Shown: piece after piece, positions 9,245 to 21,900 of the stretch
Numbering within the stretch: position 1 is the first letter of the stretch
How the letters are laid out: each line of letters opens with the position of its first letter
Source of the DNA: Ichthyosporea sp. XGB-2017a
Taxonomy: Eukaryota > Opisthokonta > Ichthyosporea
Assembly: GCA_002811675.1 (NCBI GenBank)
Contig: PDIM01010332.1
Span: 55,935-103,000 of the forward strand
Direction: 5' to 3'
DNA: 47,066 bases
Notes under the pieces: generated by a model
Told to the model about the DNA's origin: nothing
Seen by the model: only the letters and a program-made list of their open reading frames with translations
Databases searched by the model: none
Program-made: the position numbers and the translations under genes

Positions 9245-9999
9245 TCAGTATGGCCCTTTAGCCAAAGGCTTGCTTAGTTGCAGTATATTACTCCAATATT
9301 TTTTCTGTTGAGCAACTTGGCGTCCTTTAAAATGTTCACGAAGGCTGTTTGACCAAGCTTGAAAGCTAGTGGATTTCGGAGGAAGAACATCATCCCAAAG
9401 TCGATCAAACTCGCGCGTTTCCGCAAACTCTTGCTTCAGAAGTGCAGCAAAATCTTCCAGAATAATTCTCCATGAAACCCCATCCACTACCAAATGGTGA
9501 ATTGTCAGAAAAAGACGAGGGCGTTGGTCCCACCAATCATGAAACAGAACACCGTCTAGCAATTTTCCGGAGCGAAAGTCAATGCGAGAATCTGCTGCAT
9601 AACACTCTTTACGCATTTCTGTGAATTGATGCTCCCGTGTCATATTCATTTTTTTAAAATGAACATTCTTGACAGGCCAAATCTTTGATTCTGAATCATT
9701 GCCTTCTACAACGGCCGCATTATCGTGAAACTGTCTCCATTCTTCTTCATCATCATCTTTCTCGAAGCGTAGTCTGAGGGCATCGTGGTGCGCTGCAAGC
9801 TTATGCAAGGCGGATCCTATTTTTTTCTTTAAAGAGTCTGAACTAATCGGCTCTGTGCTCAAATTATGACTGTTCACAACGAGCATCTCCGATTGATTAA
9901 ACACAGGAAGTGCTTTCCAGTTTTGCAAATACCATCGTTGAATGGGTGTTGTATTCACTAGACCCTCAACCAAACGATATTGTTCATGATGTTCCTTTT
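9245..9999 (-). other. Epimerization domain N-lobe at the NRPS1 C-terminus
   Basis: This encodes residues about 4745-4995. It has the E-domain opening motif PIQRWY and the catalytic HHLVVDGVSWRI with LEDF. It then runs through the Y-W helix that ends the first lobe and stops at KGPY. The intact E domain of module 2 continues at this point into a C-lobe (ESHGRD, SRTVGWFTN, FNYLG) that is absent here. The preceding T domain carries GGDSI, typical of carriers that serve an E domain. Confidence 0.88.
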
Positions 10000-12900
10000 C
10001 CTTATCCACAGCGACTCTAGATGACACTTCGGGGGGTTGAGTAAAGTCTAGCCTATTTCGAATTGAGGAGCAAAGGCACCGGATGACAGGTTTGCGTATG
10101 AAATCTTTCGGTTTCAAAAGTATGCCATGGAGTTTTGCCTTTGCAATGACTTGAATGCTGGAAATAGAATCCCCGCCGAGCGCAAAAAAGTCATCCATCA
10201 CTCCAGCATCCTCCACTTTCAGTACATCTTTGATAATCTGCAATAGTTCAGATTCTAAAGCATCACAAGGCGTCACTTTCTGTGAGGCAGAATCCCCATG
10301 TTCCGCGTCCTGTGATTTGTTCGTTTTGTCTAGAACCATTTTCAACAGCACACGTGTATCTACCTTGCCATTCGGCGTCAGAGGGATACGTTCTTTGGAC
10401 ATTCCAAAGAAAACTGAAGGAACAAACATCGGAGGCAACTGAGCGCTCATTTCCCTTCTTAACTTCTCGTGGAATCTCAACTCGTCTTCCTTTTCCAAGG
10501 CACCACCCTTCAAGGAGTAAAATGAAACAATTCGTTTTCGCGGTCCAGATTTATCATCGCACACTGCCACGCCCCATTCTATGGTTTCTTCGCCAATATC
10601 ACAGTTCATCATCACTTGTTCAATTTCACCCAGTTCAATTCTCACTCCATTGATTTTCACCTGGTCATCGTTTCTCCCAATATAACTAAAACTGCCATCA
10701 ATATTGAACTTTACCATATCACCAGTCTTGTACATTAATCGGTATTCATCACATCCACCACTAAACGGGTTAGGCAAGAAGGATGATGCCGTTTTTTCGG
10801 GCCGGTTGACATAGCCACGGGCTATAATATCTCCACTCACATACAGTTCACCATGAACACCAGGAGGGCACAAATGTCTTTGTTCGTCAAGCACAAAACA
10901 TTGCACTCCGCTGTAAGGTTTTCCCAAGGAAATCGGCAGGTACGGGCCTGGTTGGTGATCATTTCTCACATTTTTATCAGAGGTGTCGTTGCTTGCCGTT
11001 CTAACTAGCTGCTTGCTCAAAACGGTAACAGAAGCTTCTGTAGGACCATACGCATTAATAACACTTTCGAAAACACTTTCCCAAGGCTTTAGTATATCCA
11101 ACGTCCACGCTTCTCCGCCCATAATCAGTTGCTTCGGATAAATGCTTTCATCCGAAGGAATAAATGGTATTTTAGAGAAAACACTAGGGGTGAGAATGGT
11201 AGACTGTATTCTATTCCTTTGAAAGAAATGAAACAACTCTTCGGGATCTCTTCGAATTGATTCAGGTGCAATAAACAATTCCTTTCCACACGCTACCGGC
11301 GGAAATAATTCAAACACATGGGAATCGAAACTAATGGCGGCGTAAAACAAAAAGCGCTGATACTCACTCATCCTGAATCGTTCTCTGTTAATGTTGATCA
11401 CGTGCGTTAAGGCTATATGTGTTAAGAGAACCCCTTTGGGATGACCAGTCGAACCAGATGTATAAATGATGTAGGCAAGATCCTTGGGTGCTATGACAGG
11501 TAAGGCATGTACTCTTTCCTCGTCCGCAATGCCAGGAACGAACGGACTTTGCACAAACAAATTCTCGGCATCGGAATTGATGGCAAAGCAAGAATGATGT
11601 CTTTCACCAACCAGAATGGTATTGATGTGTGCGTTTGTTTGGCGATGATATAGAACAATGGAGGCTCCCGAGTCGGTCAAAATGTAATCATTTCGCTCTT
11701 CTGGAGAATTAGGATCAAGAGGAACATAAGCTGCACCCGCTTTCAGGATAGAAAGGATCGCAATCAAAAGGTCTGTCGACTTGTCCATACAAACTGCAAT
11801 GACAGTTTCACGGGGTAGTTCTTTTTCAAAATTTTGAAAATAAAAGCTGCGAATACGTCTGGCAGAAGCTGTTGTGATCTCCCTAAGCTGCTGGTGGGTA
11901 AGAGATTGATCGTTGTAATACAGGGCTGGCAGATCGGCGCACTGAGAAAGACTACGCTGCCATTGATCAAAAAACGTTCCCTTTCTGCAAGTATTTGCAT
12001 TTTGCTCTACGTGGGAACGTTGGGCGGACAACATCTTCAGCAATTGATCCTTCTCTTCAAACGATGTGACTTCAATTCCATTGATAGGAACATCAGGTTG
12101 AACTGCTATTCTTTCCAACAGGCATTCCATTCTTCGTGCGAGTGCTATCACAGAAGACGTCTTAAACAAGGACTTGCGGAAGTTAATAGATATCGAAAAG
12201 TCTTGCTTAGCTTCTTCACCACTCTTTACGTCATCGGTAACATTAAACATGATGCTTAAGTCATACTTAGCAGTTGGCAGTGCCGGAAGCTCGTATTCTT
12301 CTATAACAACATCTCTGACTTGAGTTTGCTTCTCGATATAGTTCAGAGACAAGATAAGATCGAATAACGGCATTCGGCTTAGCTCGCGCGACGTTTCAGA
12401 AGCTTCCACAATTTTACTCAACGGCAAGGACGAGTTAGCAGATATTTCCTTACCACAATTACTAACATGCTGTAATAGATTTTCAAATGATTCTGTGTGA
12501 TTAAAATCTATTCGAAACGGCAGCGTATTCACAAAGAAGCCAGCAACATTGTCAAAACCGGGCAATTGAGGTCGAGATGTTGAAGGAAATCCTACCACAA
12601 CATCTTTCTGAGAGGACAATTTAGATACGAGAACGTAGAAAGCTGACATTAACACATTGAAGACTGTAGTCTCCGCACGCGACGCTAGGCTCTTCAGTTT
12701 GCTCAAAAGCAATCTATTCGAAGGACTTATCGTTACAGTGTCACCGCCATGGTCCACAAGTGCGGGTCGAGTATAATCCGTCGGAATAGGAACAGCTTCA
12801 ACCCCCTTCAAATAGTGCTTCCAGAATGAGTAAGTTGCACTTTCTTTTGATGTTGTCTCCTTCCACTTCTTCTCCTCAATCAAAGCATAATCAGCATACT

Positions 12901-15900
12901 GAAATTGAAGCGGCTCATTGACAGGCCGAGTTCCGGCATCACCCCCCACTGACCTCTTGCAAAGCCAATCGTACAATTCAAACAAATCTTTGAATAAGAT
13001 CTCAGCCGATTCTCCGTCTGATATAATATGATGTTGGTCAATCACAAAAATTGTGTCCGTCGACTGTCCGTCTTCAAGTTTAAATCTATAAATTCGGAAT
13101 CGCACAGCAGGTGACTTTTCAATATCAAACGTCTCTAGCAGATCTCTTTCCATCGCGCAAATAGCAGACTCCTCTGAGCCAACCACAGTCTCTCTGAAAA
13201 AGGGAGACGTAATATTTTCATGGATCACCTGCACAACTTTGCCCTCTTCTACTTCCGCGAATGTAGTACGGAGGATTTCATGACGTTTCACAAGGTGCTC
13301 ACATGCCGCTTTCAAAGCGGACATGTCCAACTTTCCACGAATGCGTTTACCTACAGGCATGTTGTACGTGTAATGGCCGGAGGAAGCCTCTGAAGGATCC
13401 ATTGCATTGCGATGCAAGTACCACAGCCGCATTTGTGCTTCCGAAAGTGGGATGTGGGCTTGCAGGTCACGCGCAGGGATGGTGGCGTTACATTGGGGAT
13501 CGCCAGAGCGAATATCTGATTTCAAACAATCATACAGGGCAGCCATATCTTTCAATATTGGTGAATTGAACAAGTCACTTGTCTTTGCTGTAGTCGAAAG
13601 TCGCGAATTCAGAGTGTTGATACACTTCGCTGCCAGCAGAGAATGACCTCCTAATCCGAAGAAAGACATATTTCTGTCTACATGGTCAAGACCGAACATG
13701 TCCTTCCATACTTCGGCGATATCCTTTTCAGTATCCGTTTGCGGGGGTTCAATCTGAAATGCATCACATCCTCCGTCTTGGGTTCTCGAGGCCGCCAAAT
13801 CCACTTTCGGAAATATTTTCTTGTTAATTTTACCATTGGCCGTAATCTCAAAGGCCTCAACCTGTTGGAACACGGAAGGTATCATTGCTGCGGGTAACAG
13901 ATTGCGCAACGCAGAAAAGATGGCTGATTCTGAAAGACGAAAATTCATATCATCAGATGCGACAGTATAAAAGGCAACCAAAAAGTTTCCATTATCACCG
14001 TCCTCGCTTGCATTCTTCTGTGCAACAACTGCGGCTTGCTTTATCCCCGCAACTTCTCTTTCCATTGTTTTTTCAATTTCACCCAATTCAATACGATTTC
14101 CGCGGATTTTCACTTGTTGATCCTTTCTTCCTACATACTCTAAGCAGTCATTTTCAATCCAACGCACCAAATCTCCACTACGATAAATGGTACTAAAATA
14201 GTCTGGATCTGTAGCACTGTTGAAGAAAGGATTGGGCAGAAATCTCTTTTTAGTTTCCTCAGGCAAGTTAACGTATCCCAAGGACAGTCCACTTGTTGAA
14301 ATGAGCAGCTCACCAATGGCACCTCTAGGAAGAAAATTCATATTTTCGTCCACAATGTACACTCTGCAATTTGCAATTGGTCTTCCTATATCACGGATGC
14401 TATCTTCTTGAGTTTTCACACCCATCACATTGGCAATTGTAATTTCAGAAGGACCATAAGCATTGCAAAACACTCTTCCTTTACCCCACAGGGTTTTAGT
14501 TCTTGCTGAGCATACTTCTCCCATAGGACACACAAGCTTCAGATCTGTGTATCTATCCGGTTCCGGAACCAAAGCAAGATAACTAGGCGTTACAATTAGC
14601 TGCTCTACGCGATGTTTCAAGAGAAGTGGACCAAGGGCAGTCGGGTCGTCTCGAGCCTCTTGGGTAGCCATGACCACTCTACCTCCCTTCATTAAGCACT
14701 GCAAAGATTCCAGCCATATGGCGTCAAAGTTCATGGACGACAACTGCATTACAGAAGATCCTGGTTTCGTGCCGCACATCTGACCTGTGGAATACGCAAC
14801 ACTAAGCATTCCTCGGTGTGCTATACGCATTCCTTTTGGGTTTCCGGTAGTACCAGAGCTGTAAACGCGGTAAGCTTCATCAAAAACAGTGACAGGGTCG
14901 GATAAATCAAATCGTGAAAGGGGCACAAGCGGTACGATATCCTTTTCTAGAACGATCTCGCAAGGCTGGAAGCCCTGACTTTTGGAATTGGGAACGTTTC
15001 TCCAAACTTTTTCGCACCAGGGCTGAGTAATAACCATTAAAGCTTGCGTATCCTTCACAGCATACTCCAGTCGATCGCAAGGATAGGTTGGGTCAAGTGG
15101 TAGAAGAATGCAGCCTGCCTTCCAAACGCCAAAGACAACAGGGTAAAAGTGTATACTTCTGGATATATTTACCCCAACGGGAGATCCTTTGTCCAACGGT
15201 TTGTTTTTCACTTCGCTGTATCGGTCATGGATAAACTTTGCGATAGCATTCGACTGCATATCCAGCTCAAGGTAGCTTAATTTTTCGTCCTGGAATTCCA
15301 CAGCAGTTAGAGAGCCATACATCTGCACAGCATGTCGAAGGCTGTCCAGAACAGTGCTATTGGCAAATTCAGAAACAGACTCTCCTTTCCCGAGCTCCAT
15401 GACATCACTAAGATCACAGCTTTGTGAAAGGGAAAGACTACTTTCTGAAATATCATTACGTAAACAGTTAAAGATGCTTTCAACATTAGCCTTAAAGGCC
15501 TTGGCCAGGGATATCATTGTTTTCCTCCCGAAGATATCCGTATCCCATTCAAGTAATATCTTTCCTGACGACGGCTCGACGGAGACCGTGAGCGGAAAAT
15601 TGGGCATTTCTTTTGTTTCAGATGATAAGAAGTTCAACAAAGAGTCATTGGAGGCATTCCTCTCAGACTGTTCCGTTTCCATTCTCGTTTGCACATTCTG
15701 ATAAACCAGCGCAGACGAAACAAGGCCAGAAAAGTTCTCTATTCCCGCGAATCGAAAGACTTTGCTTAATGACAGATATCCATGCATGGATCCTTCGAGC
15801 AAATGCCCTTGTACTGTGCGCAGTTCATCAACAGAAAAAATCTCCCCAACTGGTACCTGAATGGGAATCACGTTGGCATAATAACCAATTCCATTGACAA

Positions 15901-18900
15901 TGTTATCAACAGGAAGTCCTCTCCCTGATACAACAGTACCAAAGGTAACTGATGCTTTACTACCGCATGAGTTTTCATCATTGACACCCCCAAAATCTCT
16001 CTTTAAAGTCTTTGCATAAGCGTAATGGAATATTGCACTCATTTGAAGTCCTCTTCCTTGACATATACTACTTACTAGAGATATGTCGCTCATGTCAATA
16101 AACTCTTTGCAAGTGTCCGTTTTCAAGACTGGCTTTGCAAGACTTACACACTGTGACATATCAAGGGTAGGAAGCGCAACAGGCAAGGCGCCTTTCAGAT
16201 GTTCCTTCCAATACTGCTGCGGTCCCGACATGTCCGTTGACCGACAAATGTCAACATAATCCTCCATTCGAGGAACTGCTACCATTTCAAAAGAAGTTTC
16301 TTTGTCTACTTTGGACTTATAGAAACGATTAAGGTGATTTTGAAAAAGTCCCAAAGACCATCCATCAATAGCAATGTGGTGACAATGCATTACAAGGCGA
16401 ATTGTATCCCCAATAGAAGCTATCACAAATCGAACGGGAATTGTAGTACCCAAATCAAATGCGACTTCATACAGTGCTTCGCAGACGCTTTGGAAGTCTT
16501 CCACAGATTGAAACGCCTCAATGTGTACGGGAACATGAGGATTCTTCAATATTATTTGAACAGGTTCCAAAACACCCTTAGTCAAGTAAATAGCCCTCAA
16601 AGGCTTATGCAAGCGGACCAAGTCCTCAAGAGTTTCACGCAACATATCAATTTCAATACGCTGTGCACTGTTTTCCAAGGTCCATATATGCTGAACAATA
16701 TATGAACTTGCATTCTCGTACGTATGAAACAATAAAGATGACTGATTAGGAGCTACAACATTGACATTTTCTACATTGTCTTCGCCTCCAGCAACACATT
16801 CCGCGATTCGTCTCACACATGCAGGGGTGAGAGAGCCATTTTTAGGAATCATCTGCTTGTACATATGAGGGGAATTAGTTACCGAGGTATTAAGAAGAAT
16901 GTCCACAAGACTTTCAAAGATGTTTTCAAAATCCTTGGCAAAGCATTCCGGGCTTTTCAGTACCTCTGCGGCAACGCAAACATCGAATTCTATGCATCCA
17001 TTCACAACGGCGTAGTTGGCTTCAGTCATATTGTCTTGAACCTTCGAGCTGTGATCAAGCGAAAGTTTGCGATACGTCACCGAGTCTGTGAGGCACCCAG
17101 GACCAAAATCCAATCTTCCGAGGTAATTGAACACATTCTTGGGGCCATTGAATGTGTTGATAGTATTAGGGAGATAATATTGCAGAACATTGTAGTGCAG
17201 GGAATTAGATTTAAACAAGGTGTTTGCCAGTTTAACGGAATCCAGACATGCCAGTACAGACTGGTGATTATGCGACCAGCATTCATCACCTGCCAAAGCT
17301 GCCAAATCAAATATGGCAGGATAGATGTTGGTGAACCACCCAACAGTTCGGGAAATATCAACATCGGGATTTCCAATATCTTCCGAGTCTCTTCCATGGC
17401 TTTCCATGTACAAAACAACCGTATTTTGCTCGAACCATTTGTTCAAAGTAGCCAAATGGCAGAAGAGTAGCATCTCCTCCATATTCACACTGCTCTTCTT
17501 TGATACAGAAAGACCCTTCTCTGTCAGATCCTTCGCAATGTGAAAGTTACCAACACGGATGTGTCTACAGTTGTCCTGCAAAGACAACATGGGTAGGGAC
17601 GGAGCTTTACTAAGCGTATGATTCCAGAACATAGTCTGCATTTCCAAATCATGCGTTTTAGCAACGGCTTGCAAGGCATTTTCCCACATCATAAACGGCG
17701 TTGTTTTGTTCGCCATCAAACCAAAGCCGCTGCCAAGACGAGTACTTTCACCCGCTCTCCTCCTATTCCCAAGAGCTGTGACTAAATCTTCCAGAAGGAT
17801 TCGCCATGAAATCCCATCCACAACCAAATGGTGGACGCAAAGATAAAGACGCGATTTGCCATCCCAACAGCCTTTAAACAGCACAGCCTGGCATAACTTC
17901 CCTTCTCTGAAATCCACGCGCCTTTCCGCAGCTTCACACTCCGCTTTAATAACATCAAGCTGCTCAGCCTCTTCAAAGCCCTTCAAGCTAACCACAAGCA
18001 GCGGCCACATAAAAGCAGCAGCGCCTTCCCCATCCTCCACCTCTCCATTCTCATAAAACTGCCTCCACTCTCCATTCTCCCCCTTCTTATACCTCAATCG
18101 CAGGGAATCGTGGACATGCACAAGGCAATCAAGCGCTTCCTTTACGCACTCCTCCTCCTCCTCTCCCACGGACACCATCTCACGGTCATAATCATTCTCG
18201 TTATCCAAAATCAGCAACTGCGACTGATTAAACACTTCCAGAGAGGATAATCTATCAAAAAACCATGCCTGAATCGGCGTGAGTTCAAATTCTCCGCGCA
18301 CAAGTTCCCCTTCCACACAATCAACAGCAGCAGCAGCCCTATCATCGTCTCCTCTCCCACCTTTTAATAATTCGTCACGCACCACCGTGTACGGCAGAGT
18401 GTCAATCGTCGGGTATCGCACAAGATCTTTCACTTTAAATACAATGCCCTCCTTCTTCGCCTTTGAGAGCACTTGGATGCTGATAATCGAATCCCCTCCG
18501 AGCGCGAAGAAATCATCATTAATTCCAATATCATCCACCCCCAAAAGCCCTTTCCAGATGCCAACCAGAATCTCCTCCGCTTTAGTTCGCGCCGTAATCC
18601 TCCCTGTGGTCGCCTTTTGCTTTCCCACCAGTTCTGTGCACATGTCCAGCAGTAATCTACGGTGCACCTTGTCATTCGATGTTTTGGGCAGCTTCTCCAT
18701 CCGCACAAACAGCGAAGGCACCACCGTTGGCGGCAGAACACCAAACGCCAAGTCGCGCACCTTCTCCTCCTCAGCTACAACAACCCCCGCAGCGGTGTAG
18801 AAGGCGGCAAGGCGCTTTTTCTCGTTGTGAACAAAACAGACAACGGTGCATTGATCCACACAGTTTAAAGATTCAATGTTTCTTTCAATATCGCCAATCT

Positions 18901-21900
18901 CGATACGAACACCGTTGATCTTCACCTGGTCATCGTTACGACCTCTCAGTGAAAAGGATCCGTCCTCATTAAGTACTCCAACATCTCCTGTGCGATAAAT
19001 CCGCACTCTTTGTCGACTCGCGGCCTCTAATTCAGAATGCAAACTATCGGGATGTTCGATTTCTACAAATGATCTACTCGTTCTCTTTACATCGGCGAAA
19101 TATCCACGAGCGACCTGTTCTCCACTGATGCAAAGCTCCCCTTCCACTCCCACGGGGCACCTTTTCAAGCTCCGACTGTCTAAAATGAAGACTTGCAGGC
19201 CAGGAAGAGAGCGGCCCACGTCACATCCATTAGACGACTCGGAGAGGACATTAGATGTGGTGAACACGGTGCATTCGGCAGGCCCGTACACGTTGATCAC
19301 CTTGTCACAAACCGACATCCATTGCGGGATCGCCTGTGGAGAGAGAAATTCACCGCCGAGAATCATTTGCTTTGGGTAAAAAGTCTTTGAGTGTGTCTTG
19401 ACCCGAGACGCAATGCTCGGCGTGAAGGATGCCCGAGTGATCCTATGCCGCTGAAGGAAATCATGCACCGCTTCAGGATTTCTTCGCTGGTCTTCTGGCA
19501 AGACGAAGAGCTCGCCTCCAAAGCACAAGTTGGAAAATATCTCCCATGTGTGTAAATCAAAACCAATGGCGCTGTACAGCATCCCGCGCAATGGCAGCGT
19601 GTCCGGCATGGGATGGAGAGCATGGAAGTTCAGTATCATGTGAGCAAAATTCGCATGTGTAATTTGTATTCCCTTCGGCATTCCCGTGGACCCGGAAGTG
19701 TACAGAATGAACGCTACAGAGTCACAAGGAACCATGAGGGGAATCTTCTCCTGGTCTTCTTCTTTGTCAACAATTTCCTTGGAGGTTAAGGAGTCGTAAA
19801 ACGAAAGACGGTTTTGGTTTTGGACGGAAAAACCAAGTCGAAGTTTGGCACAGCTGATATCCGAACAAACAAACTTTTCGGTAAAGTTGCTGTAGATCAC
19901 CGCATCCACCTCAGCCTGATTCTGCTGCTTTATCAGTCGATTTTCAGGCATGTTGGGATCCAAAGGAACATAACACATTCCAGATTTAAGAACCGCCAAT
20001 ATTGTTATCACGAGCCCCATACTCTTTTCCAAACACACACCAATACGCTGTTCCTGTTCAAAGTCCGAGCTTGCTAGTCTCAATGCTGATATCAGCTGCC
20101 TGGCAAGGGCATCAGACTCCTCATCCAACTGCTGGTATGTCAACTCCACGTCCTTGCAATTGACTGCAATGCGTTCACCTTGACAAAGCACTTGTTTGTG
20201 GAACAGCTCGAGTATGTTATGGTCCTTCGAATCGCTTATAACTTCAGTATATGATCGGGAAAAGGCAAGCATGTCACTAGAAATACAGATATCTGGTGCC
20301 AGAAGTGGCCGGGATGAATCTTTCTGTTTAGTGACATGATGTAGAACGGCTGCAAGTCTCTTTTGCATCGTTTGAATCGTGGCAGGAGAAAATAGACTGC
20401 AATTGTATACAATATTGCACTCCAGATGCTCTTCAAACTCAACAAAATTAAAGACAAGATCAAACTTTGCCTTCCGACGGGGGACGTTAAAGTATCTGAC
20501 AGTTCCACATTTTTCGTAGACGACATCGTCTACCCGATCACAAGTCATGACAACATCAAACAGAGGGGATCTGCTAGGATCACGCTCGACATCCGACAAC
20601 GACATGATCCTGTCCAGTGGCAGGAGCTGATGCCTCATGAGTGCGGATACTTTCTGAGACACAAAACTCAAACACTGAGACAAAGAGGACTCGTTGTTAC
20701 CATCGAAAATAAATCTCAAAGGAAGGGTGTTGACAAAATATCCAGTCGCTTCAGGACTCATGCTCGCTCTACTAGAAACGGGAATGCCAATTATAAAGTC
20801 GTCCTGGCTACAAACACTCTGAAGAAAAATTCCCAAAGACGAGAGCAGCACGTTAAACGGTGTGGTGTGGTTTTGCATGGCTACTTGCTTCACTGCACTA
20901 AGAACATCGTTTCCAAATACCTGGACAGCAACCACCCCATCCTTACCAGATGAAGAACTACGAGGATAATCCGTCTTCAAATTCAACAAAGTAACATCCT
21001 CCAGTTCCTTCTTCCAAAAGGCCTCTTCCCTCTTAAAGTCGAAGCTCTTCAAGAGACTGTTTTCCCACACAGCAAAGTGGAGGAAATCGTAAGAACTATC
21101 GGCAGAAAGCAATGTCTTTTGATCGTACAGCGCAGCCAAATCACGAAAAAGAATGTTGGACGAGATCCCGTCACTCACAATATGGTGCTGGTTCATGATG
21201 ATAACAGCTTTCCCTTGGTAGTGGTAAACGTACACATGGGTTAATGGTCCGTTTTCCAGGTCAAAAGGAAGTGAAATGTCCTTCTCAATGCTCTGGTAAA
21301 GTGCCTCCTCACTCAAACACGTGCGAAAGTCCACTCCAATGCTCACGTTAATATCGACTCTCTGCATCAGAACCCCATTTATGTCGGCAAAGATGGTGCG
21401 GGTCGAAGGATGTCTATCTGCAAGCTCTTGACAGGCTGTAGCAAACTTCTCTGTATCTGTAAGAGCATCTACCACTCTTCCTTCAGGCATATTATACAGA
21501 GTAGGATCTTCTGTTAAGTGCATGTACCATAATCTACACTGCGCCTTTGTAGCGGGGATCCATTTACCTTCCTGGCCAGAGCCAAAGGAGCTCCTATGGA
21601 CTTTGTCAAGGGACCATACCGCCGTGGGATCTACTTCAAGCGAGTGGGGGGCCAAGGGAGCGCTTTCATAAGCGCGAGCAAGTTTGTATAATTCTGCGTT
21701 TTCAAAAATTGAAGAGACAGGAAGTGCTATGCGGAGTTCTTTGTTAAGCTTCTCAATACACTGGGCAGCTAATAAGGATTGGCCGCCAAGAGCAAAGAAA
21801 TTGTCTTCCCGACCTATATCTCCACATTGAAGAAGGGCCTTCCAAATTCTTGCAATTGTAGTTTCTGTTTTGCCACTGGGTGCAACATATCGAATTTCTC

